Source: Spirogloea muscicola
Taxonomy: Eukaryota; Streptophyta; Zygnematophyceae; Spirogloeales; Spirogloeaceae
DNA length: 49,066 nucleotides
NCBI GenBank assembly: GCA_009602725.1
Contig: WELB01000074.1
Location: 501,680-550,745 of the forward strand
Direction: 5' to 3'
This document shows, in pieces, positions 22,422 through 35,097 of the stretch (positions are counted from its first letter, which is position 1; every line of letters starts with the position of its first letter). A model generated the notes under the pieces. It was not told where the DNA came from and searched no databases. It saw only the letters and a list, made by a program, of their open reading frames with translations. A program made the position numbers and the translations under genes.

Positions 22422-24860
22422 GGCGCGCGGCGGAGGCGGAGGCCTCGGCGGGGCCGACGCCGCTGAGCTCGCGCGGCCCGCACGCCGCCCGCCTCGCCTC
22501 CCGCGGCGTCGTCCGCTTCGACGGCCCCGACACCGTCAAATTCCTCCAGGTGCCTTTCCCCAGGCCGGCCCGCAGTCTCAATTTGGCTTCTAATTGGCCT
22601 CTAATTGGCTATCAACTCACCAACAATGGGTATCACGTCGCCGCTGCCTCCATTGCCGCCGCCGCTGCCGCCGTTGCGGCCCTCGGGGTCGGCCCTGAGC
22701 ACCGGCGACGGCCCCTGCCCAATGCCCGAGTTCTGCCGCTGGCGCTCGATCTCAGGGCCTGGTGACCAACGACGTGTCCCGCCTGGGCGAGGCGGCGACC
22801 CCGGAGGCGGCGGCGCCGGCGCCGTCGCCGACGCCCAATCGGCCCGCCTCCTGGCTGCCGCCGCTGTACACGGCCATGCTCAACCCCCAGGTGGGCACTC
22901 CGGCAGGTCGCCGCCGTCAGCGTGAACGGCAGAGCTCACTGTGCACCCATTGCCGAGAGCTGGCGCTGATGGCGACGGCGGCGGCTGCGCCGGTGACGGT
23001 GGCTGCCGGCAGGGCCGCTTCCTGTTCGACATGTTCCTGTATCGGCCGAGCCGACAGGTGGAGCGCCTCGACCGTTCGGGCTCCGGCCCTGCCAGCGAGG
23101 GCGAAGGCGGCAGCCCATCCAATGCTCCGGCTCTCCTCGCCGACGTCGACGCGGGCATCCTCGACGACTTCCTCGCCGAGCTGAAGAAGTGAGTACAGCC
23201 TCATGGCTGAGCCAGCCATGATTCGGACACGCCACGGTGTATCAGCTGGCAGTGCAGCCAGTGCTTGTCGGCGACTGAGTGTGGCGCTGCTCGGCTGGCC
23301 ATCCACCGCACAGGCACCGCCTGAGGGCCAAGGTGAGCTTCGAGGACGTGTCGGCAGAGCTCAAGGTGTGGGCGCGGTTTGGCGGCGTGCTGGCCGACGA
23401 CCCCGGCACGCCGGCCGAGGACGCAGCTGGAGCTGTCGGGTACGGCGCCACCAACGATCCCCAGGGCCAAGCCGCCGCCGAGGCAGAGAGCTCAGGCTGG
23501 TCATGGCACCGCGACCCTCGCCTGCCATCGCTTGGCCTCCGCGGTGTCTTCCCCGACATCCGTAAGCCATCTACCCTCGTTGCCAATCGTCATGGGCAAC
23601 CAAGGATTGTTCAGCCAACCAACCAACTGAATGATCAAACACTTCAATAATAATTCTCGATGCTCGACCACGAGAGCTGGAGGTTGGATGTGCTTGTGGG
23701 TACACAAGCATTGATGCTGGCGCCGCTTTTGACATTCCAGTCTGAGTAAGCGACTGTGAAATGCGCTGCTTGCTCGCTTGGCAGCGCCGCTTGTGGAGGC
23801 CCAGGAGGAGCTTGAGGAGCGGCACTACCAGCTGTGGCGCTTTGAGGAGGGGGTCGCTGAGGGGCCAAAGGAGATCCCCTCAGGTCCACCTGCAAGCACA
23901 TGGTTGCATGTTCATACTTCATCCCCAATTTTGACGTACTTGAACATTTACTTCTGATAGCAGAGGAGTATCTGGCAAACAATGTCTCCACCCGTGACTA
24001 TACTGCGTGGGTTGTGAGCATTAGCATTTGGTGCTCTTCCTTTTTGCTGCTTTTACAGATGTGCTTCAGCTCTTCACTAGGAACATTGTCCCACGCGCCC
24101 GTTGCAGGCGACTCCACTGAGCACATTGTCCCACGCGCCCGTTGCAGGCGAGGCACTGCCACTCGAGTACAATCTGGCGGCGTTGAAAGCGATCAGCTTC
24201 GACAAAGGCTGCTATGTTGGTCAGGAGCTAACTGCCCGCACGCATCATCGTGGTGTCATCCGCAAGCGCCTGCTGCCCGTCCAGTTCATGTCGCGAGACA
24301 GCAAGCAAGGTGCTTCATGTCCTCACCTGACTCACCCTATATCTGCTCAGCTCTCATAGACTGCTAGTCGTAGTATAAAAATGATGTTGGGAGGGCTTTT
24401 ATGCCTTCCATTAAACCTTTGGGTAGATGACAACCAGACTAAATCCTTATCTGTTACTGTGATTTACAAGAATGCTAGCTCACATTGATGTATGCTTGGT
24501 GGCAGCTACAATCGAATACCTAGTGCGATTTTTCAAACAGGGATTGTCTTCACAGAAGAAGCAAATGATATGCACAAGAAGCTAGAGCAGAGCATACAAT
24601 GACAAGCCCTTCGGCTGGCGAGCTTTGCAGAGCAACAGACACCTGTAGCAGCCGGCGCAGTCGTCCTGGATGCAGAGGGCGGGAAGAAGGTGGGAACTGT
24701 GACTGCCGCGTCGGGCCTGCGGGGTCTAGCGCACCTCCGGCTGCAACCGGCGCTGAGAGAGAATGCTGCGCTTATTGTCGAGGGCGAGGGCGCTGCTGGA
24801 GTGCGCGTAGTACGGCCCAAGTGGTGGCCGGCAGAGTGGGGTCACGAAGAGGGCTCGTGA
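22422..24860 (+). CDS. IBA57: IBA57-like folate-binding Fe-S cluster assembly factor (5' partial)
   Basis: Seven exons in the window join in phase: 22422-22549 (open into the gap), 22756-22890, 23013-23188, 23314-23561, 23785-23883, 24148-24309 and 24631-24860 (stop TGA), about 390 codons. The order of blocks is that of the YgfZ/IBA57 family of GcvT-like proteins: [39 protein letters not shown], and the diagnostic motif [20 protein letters not shown]57 assists assembly of [4Fe-4S] clusters, normally in mitochondria (family knowledge); the targeting region is missing in the gap. The C-terminal barrel-like part ends WWPAEWG and a short tail. Two inserts rich in Ala, Pro and Gly (exons 2-4) make it longer than usual. 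Exon 6 is preceded by a duplicated splice acceptor. Confidence 0.9.
24083..24151 (+). repeat. 40-bp tandem duplication of the exon 6 splice acceptor in IBA57
   Basis: A 29-base block starting acattgtcccacgcgcc and ending in a gttgcag acceptor occurs at 24083-24111 and again, identical, at 24123-24151. Only the second acceptor keeps the frame leading to KGCYVGQE; use of the first adds 40 bases and shifts the frame. Confidence 0.9.
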
Positions 24861-25860
24861 AACACTCAGATCGTAATACAGATTGCAGTGTAGAAGGCAG
24901 AAGCCTAAGACTAATTGGCTCAAAAGTACACGCTCTGAGGCTGAAACGGTATATCCTGAAATGCCACATTGGCACACACTCCTCACATTCCACTTGATCC
25001 CTCAACCTAAACCAAACCTTCAAGTCGTTGTCTGATATACTTTCCTCCTGCTGGTTTGCAACCAGGGAGTTGACAGCAACCAGGCACTTGACTTCCAGAA
25101 ATTCCTGTGTCTGCATAAGGCTGCATGGTTGATTCATGCATGATTCAAGCTATCCTTTTCAGACCATGTTGAGTCTTTCATCAGAGTTGGTGGTTGCTTG
25201 CAATGGTCCAAATAATTGGTGTGACGTCGGTATCTCTTGCGTGCCCTTACTTTCGGGTGGAGCTGCAGTGCTGCATAAGTACACTCACAATTTAAACCAA
25301 GCACAGTAGGTACACAACTACGAGTCAGTGGATATGCAGGATGCTTAAATGCCTGTAGGGCAATCCTACTGAAATGTTTTGGTGACTATTGGCTTGGACT
25401 TCCCTGGTTGACATTGATCAGGAAAGGTCGTAGAAAAGGAGAAGCTCTTTCAAGAAGAAGGGGGTGGCTGTGGAAGCCAACTCAAAGAATTGTCAATGCA
25501 AGAATTTCTGTGATGGAGAGACAACACACTCTGAGCGCAATACGAATCTGACAACATACAACACCTTCTCAAGCGCTAACAGTGTACAAGAGTACAATGT
25601 GTCGAAGTGCAACGCGTTCAATCGTGGAAACAGTCTTGGCCATAGAGACTCCTTTCCACCTTGAACGCACCCCTGTTTAATGATTGTTGGCTATGCTGCT
25701 TCTACTGCCACAATTATGCACGTGACTCAAAGGGCAAACCACCAAGGCACTTTGCTTGCAGCTGGTCAGCAACTCGTATGTGATATGCTGACTTCCTCGC
25801 ACGCTGATTTCCTTGGCATACCATGATGACCGACTTGCAGCAATGACCCACATGAGTGAC
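24861..25860. other. Convergent 3' spacer IBA57/NT-C2 gene
   Basis: One kilobase with no recognisable coding block or repeat. It should hold both 3' UTRs. Confidence 0.5.
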
Positions 25861-28800
25861 TCAAGTCACAAGCGCTGCTCGCAGAAGGCGGTAGCCCTCC
25901 TTGGTGCTTTCCTTGGGCTGCTCCATTGTGCTCACTGCACTCCGCGGAGTGATGGTGAGGCCGTCAACAAGGAGCTCCAATGGGGACTCAGCTTCGTTGA
26001 TGTCGTCGTCGCTTGCATACCCGCGCTCCAGGATTGGGACCTTGGCGCTCCATATGCCCAAAGGTTTGCCGTTACCAGCAATCAGCGCACGGACGGCAGC
26101 CGGCGATGGCTGGACATAGGGCGTAATGACGGCTGGCAGCGTTGAGCTCCACGTCTCGTTTGGCAACTCCTGGTTTTTCCTGCCCTTGATTGCTATCTGC
26201 GGCAGTATTCAAGGAACTGCTCTTAGCACAGTGCAACCAACCCATCATTTAGAAGGTCTGATTACAGCAAAATAGTCATGTGCTATCTGAGGTACCCAGC
26301 AATAATTGAAAATGAGGATTGCTCAAGGCAATCTACAAATACGAACCTGATTACAGTGTACTAAAGAGCTCACCTCAGCATTGAGCGCGGCAACTAGTGA
26401 GGGTGAGATGGCATCAGGCGCAAGCTCGTCCGTCTGAAAGAGCGTTATAATCCTCCGGATAACTGCGAGGCTAAGGTTGGAACACGCCTGCATTGCCCGT
26501 AGAGAGAGTAAGATCCGTGCTTGTGTGCTGTACTGTACAACAGCTGATCAGAGTCATGTCCAGACGGTTTTCCAAAGTGAACATCATCTATGTGATCAAG
26601 AAGTATCGGCTTTGCCATACTTTTCTGGAGCTTATCTGAGATGCAAGGTCTCAATTGTAAGGTGCATGATCTCATATCCAGCTTTAATTACAGCTCTTGT
26701 CTCTCGTCCTCAGATTGCTGGACCGGGTGCAATGCCAAGTCGCCGCTATGCTGCACAGCCCCAACGGTTGATTGGATGACAATCACGTCTGAGTGGCAGA
26801 CGTCCTGGCAGCCTCCTCACCTCTTTGCGGACAGCGTGGTCCATTAGCATCTCCTTGGGAAGCATGAGCAGGTCTGCCAGTGCACGCAGCTGCTGGAAGC
26901 GCTCCACATCCACGCCCGCATCGCAACCTTCCTCCTCAGGAGCTGCCTCTGCAGCCGCAGCCAGGTGCGCAACCTTGCGATCTGGCACCGTACGCCTCTC
27001 AGGCATCACCGGCACCAAGGTGCAGCGGATCTCTGTAAGCACCGCGCTCCACGCGCTAATCTGAGAGGGGACCCAACATAGAAAGGTAAGCCATGTCAGT
27101 GTTAGATTGCTGCATGGTGCTGGCCGCTTCATGAGGCCTTTCTGGTAGTCAAACGTTACAAAGATGTTATAATGGTGTGAGGTGCTGATCAAGTTTTATT
27201 TCAAATTCTTTCCATAGTCTTACAGCGATTTTAAGTTGGACTCCGCCGCCAAAGGTCAGCTGGCCCGGCTGGATAGGCAGCGCGGCGGGCTCTGTCAGGG
27301 GGTCCGACACCGGGTCAGTGGGCATCCCGGCGCCTCCGCCGTCGCGAAGGAGCGCGTTGAACAGCGCGGTGTCCAGGCGCGCACCACACTGCTCCAGGAC
27401 CTGCCACGTCAGTGTCGGCAGGCAGCCGCAGTCCTCGCCAATGCCGCGTGCCGGGCACAGCTTCCGGAACACCTCCAGCAGCGCCCATCGCCAGCGTGAG
27501 ATTGCGCCCTCTGCCTGGCGCCCGGGGCTCTCACCTGGCAGAGGAGCAAGTGACCGTGACGTGAGAAGCTGGGCATTAGCAACATAATCTTGACAAGTGG
27601 ACTTACGGCTCTTTGTCATGGCTAGTCGCAAATGCCAGGTCATTGTCGCTTGCCCTTCACCAGTATGACGTGGTAACATCTGCTGCTGGGCCATGCTTAC
27701 TACTTATTCCTGCTTCTGATCAATCTGGAGCTCAGAGATGCTGCTGGAGCTCTATCATACTATCTGGACCCTTTGTACACATGTATTGCTAATCTGTTGT
27801 TGAAAATTTATGAAGGCATGCTTGAGACACCGTGTGTGCGGAATCCTTCAAGAGGATGCAACCGAGGCTGACCTGTCACTGAAGGTTTGAGGCTGTCTGC
27901 CCTGTACAACTCACTGTCCAGCGGAATGCTCTCCAGGCGCGCTGGTGGTGCTGCGGCTGCCATGGCCGTCTGCTTCTCCTTCTTCTGCATGGCTGGCGTC
28001 ATGATCTGCATGCAGCAGAGGTTCATAACAAGGAGCAGGACCATGTCAGCCTGTACTTGTTGTCTGTGAAGATGAATATCAGGGAGGAGACTTGTGTGAA
28101 TACAACACAACGGTCTATGATTGCAAGCAAAGCTGCTGCTGCAGCTTCTGTATCTTTACTGTTTGACAAATTTGACGTGGAGAGTGAGGTTGTGGGATGA
28201 AATAAGAAACCAGTGTAGTGACATGTTTTTTGCACAATTTATAAGCACATAGTAGAAGTAACAGAGTAGGATAATCAACATCATCAACAGAAGCAAAGTG
28301 CGCGCTGCTCACGTGCCACCAGATGATCTGCAGGACACGGCTGTGCAGCCAGCGCTCAACGCGTGCCAGCGCTGCAAGCAAGGCTTGCGGCTGTTCCCAG
28401 TCTGCACCATCATACGCCAGTCCTGCCGCCTTTGCGCCCCGCGTCCCATCGTCCACCTGCTTCTCCTTGCCCTCCTCACCACCCTCCACCTGTTCCTCAC
28501 TGACCGCGTCGACTGTGGCTCCATCTCGTAACGTACCACCCTGCCTCTCGCTGGCTGACTTACGTAGCTCTGCCTTAGGGCCGCCGGTCGTTGCAGCCGC
28601 GCCAAGTGTCGAGGAGCTTCGCAGCATGATCTTGCTGACCAGCGGCGCTGCTTGACTTGCCGCCTCCGCCGCAGCCTTCGCAGCCCTCGCCAACGCCGCT
28701 GCCCTCTGCGCGAGGTGCGCCTCCTGCTCGGTGGCCATGGCTATGATCTCGCGGAGCATCACGCAGTTGGACCACCAGAAGACCAGCCTGCAAATGGGCA

Positions 28801-31800
28801 TGTCCGGCCACTCAAACATAGTCAATAATAGTCACTTTGGCCACCTCCCTGTCCAAGTTGTAGTCCTACCTCAAGCAGGCACAGTGAGAAAATACCACAA
28901 AGTCTACGACGGCAGAGGCCACACCTGCCGACGTCCTCGCCGCACGACCGCGCAGCAAGGACCAGGGCAGACACCGCAGCCCTGGCGGTATGCTCCCCGC
29001 GCTCCAGGCTCTCCTTCTGCCGCGTGTGGAAGTATGCCCGGGCCAGCCGCCGTGCAGGGGTGTGCATCTTGTGGCACGAGCTTCCGTGCGCGTCCGAGAA
29101 GCCGTACACTGCGACCTCCATCACGGACCGATCCCTGCATGCATGGGCGCCGCACATGACTTGATCAGCAGAGTCCTTTACTTCCAAACGGCCAACCTCC
29201 TCCCTTACAATCAAGGTCGATCTACAGTATGCTGCCATATGCTTGTCGCAGTGAGTTGCCTTGCAGGTACCTCAGCTCCCAGGGCATCCGCACAAGGCTC
29301 CTCTCGTGCTGCTCCGCCAGGGCCTCAGCTGCAGCGGCGCGGCACTCAGCTGCCGCAACAGCAGCATTGGCAACCTGAGTCACCAACACAGGATTGTTTC
29401 CTACTATCAGCATCGCCCTGCAAAGTGCCCAGCCGGTCATATTGACGCTTTGATTGTCTGTGATTGTCCCAACCACCTCCGGATATTGCATCTGGGCTGC
29501 CTATGGTGGGATGATACCTGCAGCTTGGTCTCCAGCTCTGCAGCATCAGCCTCCATCTCCTCCATTCGCTTCTTGTCCTTGGAGGCCTCCTGCTCCATGA
29601 GCAAGATGCGCATCCTCATCCCCTTCTCCTCTGCCTGCGCCTTCTGCTTCTGCAGCTTCGTGAGAGCCGCCGCTGAGAAGCGCGCGCCGGTGCCCGCGCC
29701 CTCGCTGCCGGCGCCCACAATGTCGGGCTCGGAGTAGTAAGGGTCCTCCTTGGTGGCCGCCGCTGGCAGCGCCAGCGACGCAGCAGCCTTCTTGGCCTCC
29801 TCCACCTGCCGCTCGATGACCTTGGTGCGCTCACCGCCCTTCTCTGGCCGGCTCTGGCCCCGCGAATCCCGCGGCTCTGACTCTCTGTCTCGTTCCATGG
29901 TCTGCTCAATTAGTGTACGCCGCCGCTCCTTCTTGCTCCCGCTTGAAGCCCCACCTTCTCTGTGCTGCTTGCTCCTGCTCTCCAACCCACTTGCCGCTTC
30001 ATGCACCACCTCCCTCCCCTCTACAGCTATCTCTTCTAGCCCTGCTGGATCCAGAGGTGCAGCATCATGCAGGCTTCCTGCTGTCAAGTCCTTGCTTTGC
30101 GTGCTTGTCACCTGCTTGCCACCTTCAGCAACATTGCCCATCAGCCCTGTGTCCTTTGCCGCCATTATCCCCTCCGCATCCACGGGCGCCCGTCGCTCCT
30201 CCTCATGGCCATCGTGTGCGTGCTGCAAGTCAGCTTCCTCTGCCTCGCCACCGTCTGCTACCTCGTTGCCGTCGTCCTGCGCAGCCTCATTGTCTGCCTC
30301 GGCGATGCCCGCCGCAGTGAGGAGCTCCTCCTCGTCTCCATAGCAGATGTCAATCTCCTTGAAAGTTAGCCTCTCCTCAGTCAGGTCATCGAGGTCAAAG
30401 TCGCACTCCTCAATGGCTGGCGGCTGTGCCTCAGTATGGTTGACCATGGCGTGGAGCGGGCTCGATCCGGCCGAGCGAGTGCCACGCGGCTGTGCTGCAA
30501 GCGGCGGCGGATGGTAGTCCTGTGGGTAGTCGAGCTCCTTGCTAACACCATGTGCACGCATTGAGGACTTGACATGGGACTGGCCGGGCTGGACGCCCGC
30601 TTCCAGCGGTGGCGGCGTCGCACCCGCACTCGCCACCAGCTTGTTGTACGTGCTGCCGACATTGTTGGGCAGTTCGTCGTCGCTGGAAGGTCCCACAAGA
30701 TACACTTGGTCACTAGCCGTCGATATGCATGACCTCAGCCACACGGCTGTCCACGTGCATGGCATGTGCATGACATTTACCACCTGAGAGATACACTCCT
30801 TCTAGCATCTGCTTGTAAACACATTCCTGAAAGAGCATCAGCAGCTTTGGTCGAAACCTGTGATGGTCCACCCCATTTGGCATGTCGCTGCTCTCCTGGG
30901 GAATTGTCTGACCATTTGCGCCTGGGCCATTGTGCACCAGCTTGCCTGCCCGCCCAGAGTGTTTCTCCCCCGCACTCGACTGGCTGGCAACGCTGTCATT
31001 ATCCTGTTCCGTGCAAAACAAGCAAAGCTTATATCTTGTTGGCCTCCTCCAGATCTATTCAGGACTTCACAGTGAAGACGTTCTAAATATGTGGCAAACA
31101 TTTGGGAACCCCTATCTAGCTTCTTATTGCGAAGTCCTCTGAGTAGCAACAGAAGGAATACTCTTCATATTGCAGCAAGGAAACGAAAGAGAAGGAGCAG
31201 CCCTGCGAAGGGGCCACTACCTTCAGCATGAAGTCCCGTGGAGGAGACTCCTCGAAGCTAGACCGGCCGCCGTACTCCGACTCAGGCGAGTACGGCGACT
31301 TCCACTCGTGCTCGCCAAAGTCTGCGGAGGAGAAGGTCGGTGGCCCTTCCTCATCGTCCGTGAACATCTTGTTGTCGTCCTCGCCCTGGTCCTCCCTGGC
31401 GCCTGCCTCATCTTCGTCACTCATCAGCTTCGCCAGGATGTCCTGGATGTCGTCCTGCGAGCCGGCTGTCGAGACGTTGCTCCTATCAAACGATTGGCCC
31501 CTGCTGTGCACCGATGTTGGCGGCAAGACCAACAGCTGTTCTGGCCCCTCCTCCTTGAGTCTGCCGCCACCAGAGGCCATCCACATGAACAGCTTCTCTC
31601 AGTCCTCTAGTCAATGATCAATCATGGTGTGCACCTTACGAGGCCAGGCCTGGGCAGCTGTAGCACGTACTCGACCACTTCTGCACCTACTCATGCCTAT
31701 CTTGCACAAGCTACTATGGATTACATTGTTGCATTCCTGAAGTTCTCAAGGAAGCTCCAGCACTGTTGATGTGAAGGCAACAGACAAATTCGACAAATGC

Positions 31801-33195
31801 AGAGAAACACAGCAGTGGTGCGGTGTGATAAGTAGCAGAAGCGGATTGCGATCTTGTATCCTTCATCGATCTGACAGGCGTGGTCATTTGGGGCAGCTGA
31901 TGTCAGCCCTTCAGAGGGAGACGACAAGGCCGACAACTCAGTCTTAAACGGAGGCTTACTGCTTGAGTAGCAAAAGCGCGTCCTTTGTGTCCATCTTGGA
32001 CGCAGCAAAGGGCGCCGAGACCTCCTCCTGCGACTTTGCGGCATTGATGCTGCGCAAGAAAGAGGCATCATTGCACGTGTTAACGAGCCAACTGAGAGCG
32101 ATCTGTAATATTGGACCAAGCAGCACTTTGAAGCTGAAACCTACTGCGGCGAGCTGCGGTGGCGGACGGCCGGCACCTCTGCAGCATGGCCAGTGCGTGC
32201 GCGCTGTCCATCTTTGCAGCCGCGAAGGGTGCTGACACCTCGGTTTTTTCGCTATTCATGCTGCAAACACAAGTGGGTCCAACATGCTCGTGGATCTCGT
32301 CAGAGTGCTCATCATAACTTCGGACTGACCACAGGGATGCTGCAGCAAGATAATCTGCCGAAGCCTGTCGCGCGTCAAGCAGGCTGCCCGCTTCGTGCAA
32401 ACCTGCGGAGCATCTCCAGTGCCGCCTGCGTGTCCATTCTGCCACCACCAAAGGGCGCGGAGATGGCCAGGCTCTTCTGCCGCTCTATAGCGCTGCAAGC
32501 GCAGCAAGCCAGGACAGGCGGCGTCGCTTGTTGTCTCAGCAAAGCAACACCGGAGGCAGAGACACCAGCATTTAACGGCTGGTTTTGTGAAGCCCCACCA
32601 TTGTAGCAGCTGCACCGGCCAGCCTCTGCCAAGCAGCAGCTACCATGTCCAGCGGCAAGGAGGCTAGGCCGACGAACCTCATGGCCTGGCGGAAAGCCGG
32701 GCTAAGTTGGATGGTGAGCTGGAGCTCGCAGTCGCCAATCGTGGCGTAGAGGCTCTTGCTGGTGGCCAGCTTGACGGCGTGCGGCGCGGGCGCCCGGCCG
32801 TCGCCAAACGGCGCGAGGTCGACGACGGCCCGGCCCAGCGGCTCGCCCTGCAACCCGGCCTTGTCGGCGCCCATCTTGCACAGCGCGAAGACCACGCACT
32901 TCTTCTGGTACTGGTGCTTCCCGTGCCCCAGGTCCTCCTTGTACAGCGTCGCCGGTATCTGCAGCGGGAGCCACGGCGGAGTCCTACAACGGTCACTGAA
33001 GCGTCCCCTCTGGCAGACGGCTCTCCTGTGGCGCCGTTGCCGGACGCGGCGGACGCGGCGGTGGACGCGGCGGACGTGCCGGCGCCTCACCCGGAAGGTC
33101 TCGTTGAAGATGAGCTTCCATTTGTTGAGGTCGAAGCCGTCGCGCTGCGGGTGGACGGCCTTGGACACGCCCGACCGCTTGTCGCCGCGCGTGTA
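25861..33195 (-). CDS. Plant-type NT-C2 (EEIG1/EHBP1 N-terminal) domain protein, 5' partial
   Basis: Sixteen exons join in phase on the minus strand: 33195-33091, 32958-32678, 32492-32403, 32260-32177, 32049-31960, 31560-31221, 31003-30781, 30704-29518, 29374-29271, 29134-28925, 28787-28313, 28005-27873, 27534-27224, 27060-26821, 26487-26374 and 26196-25861, giving about 1440 residues. The N terminus has most of an NT-C2 domain (KRSGVSKAVHPQRDGFD, WKLIFNETFR, PATLYKEDLG, GRAVVDLAPFG). Three short exons then encode a repeated SAPF...MD...AL motif. A long acidic middle with a coiled-coil-like Lys/Glu segment follows. The C-terminal half matches the land-plant family with this domain: LVFWWSNCVMLREII, the VERWLHSRV then WWH stretch, and YASDDDINEAESPLELL. 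NT-C2 proteins are linked to membrane and cytoskeleton attachment; the exact role here is unknown. The first NT-C2 strands are missing, probably upstream of the damaged poly-A/poly-G region. Confidence 0.83.
31960..32492 (-). repeat. Triplicated exons encoding a SAPF-MD-AL repeat
   Basis: Consecutive exons of 90, 84 and 90 bases (32492-32403, 32260-32177, 32049-31960) each start and end in the same phase (2/2). Each encodes [IV]SAPF, three small residues, [KR]MD, three variable residues, AL, a hydrophobic residue, [ML]L. This is the signature of exon duplication within one gene. Confidence 0.88.
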
Positions 33196-33609
<414 letters not shown>

Positions 33610-35097
33610 CGTGGTAGGAGAGTAGGTGGGCCTTGACGGGGCCCTTTAGCGAACCAATCAAGAGCCTAAAGCCAGCTTATGTGAAATGCTCCCATTCAGA
33701 TCCCCATCAGGCTTGACGCTTTATTTTGAGGAGCCCCACCTGACCGTCAGGGGCACCCCTGGGAACAAGAGCAGTCCGTCGCCTGCCTGTGCCTAGCAGG
33801 CCGCCCCCTGGCTGCGGATCTCTCCTGGAGTCGGACGCGCTATCCGACGTTGGCCACTGTGCAGGGCAGCTGCCGCAACCCCCTGGCTCGGCCGCTCCCG
33901 TGTAAATGCGCAACCCCCCAGGCTTACCCATACCTGCAGTAGTTTCTTCATTCAAACAGGCGCTAGCTAACGCGTCAAAATCAACGCGTCTAACACTCCG
34001 CCAGGGGTTTACGGTCACAAGAAAGATTGTAGCTCAGACTATTAAACGGGGGCTCACACACCCGCTAGAGCATGTAAGCAAATTCAATACAACGGGCAAA
34101 GCGGAGTTGTGATTCAATTCGTGACAATGGGCAAAACTCTTATCAGTCCTTGACATACAGAGTCGCTTGTATTTGTCGCACAGCACAAAAAGTTCGCACA
34201 GGTACTGCATGGCTGTCATCAGCTTGCGTCGTGAGATGTTGAGGAGCTCCTAGAACGAGCGACCCTCGTCTACCGCTAGCCACTCCCGCATCTGCCACCA
34301 CAGCGTCCTCTCCGGACCTTGCTTGAGTCATTTTGGGCTGCCCTTCCACTTTCTAGCCTCTTCGGACTTCTTGCTGTCTTTTCGGGCTGGATTTCACAGC
34401 CCTTGCCCTCTGTGGAAGAGCTTACTTCCAGCTCTTTTCCCCATTGAAGAAGGAAGCTCTCACTTGACCTTTTCATCCTTCTTAGGCTGGCCTTTCACAG
34501 CCATTGCCCGCCTTTGGGAGAGCTTCAACCCTTTCACAGCCCTTGCCTCCATCAGAAGTGCTTCTATACTCTAGACTCCAGCACGATCCCAGCTATGGCT
34601 GCTATGCTGTGGCTTCCCCCTTGACTTTGTCCGATCCCTTCGGGCTCGCCTTTCACAGGCCACCTCCTTTTAGATCTTTTCGGAGATACTCACACTCGTC
34701 TCACAGAGCCACTTTATCCGAGTCCATCCTCTTGTCATCAGCTTGTTGTGCTGCCACGTGCCTGGACACCTCAACATGGGCTCGCTCTGCTTTGAGCGTC
34801 CAGGGAGGGCCTTCACATATGCAGTGCTAAGCCCGGGAACAGCTGCCAAGCGTCATGCACTGGATCTGCCTGCACATCACATCACATTGCACACGATTGA
34901 CTGCCTGATGTGACTGCAGGAATGTCTCACGCCCAACTGACTGGAAGGCAAGCACTACTGTGGCACCTCGTGGGAGCAAGGGCAAAGTGTTTCTTTCTTT
35001 GCAATGGCATCTCAAACCTGTACCAGTCTGCATCGAGAGTGCTTGCATCAACCAGGCAGATTGCCTGCTCCAGTTGGTCGCTCTGATACGTCGGCTC
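33610..35097. other. Spacer with hairpin-repeat cluster, no gene recognised
   Basis: The first 700 bases carry only short frames, none recognised. From 34331 to about 34670 four members of the GGGCTGG hairpin repeat occur. The right end should be the CDC73 3' UTR. Confidence 0.5.
34331..34670 (+). repeat. Cluster of GGGCTGG...CAGCC hairpin repeat units
   Basis: Units start near 34331, 34380, 34480 and 34637, with a partial unit at 34529. The core is TTCGGGCTGGCYTTCACAGC followed by CCTTGCC and often gggagagctt. The GGGCTG/CAGCCC halves can pair. Other members lie near 8885, 13125, 13419, 13537, 46881 and 48551. Confidence 0.75.

Noticed and set aside
21263-22581. Very long open frames across the N run
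   Set aside because: They are open only because N codons contain no stops; real exons exist on each side but not a single frame.
26746-27192. Separate small gene
   Set aside because: It is exon 14 of the NT-C2 gene read through its upstream intron.
29750-30369. Ser- and Leu-rich plus-strand open frames
   Set aside because: They are antisense shadows of the long acidic exon of the NT-C2 gene, which has family support.
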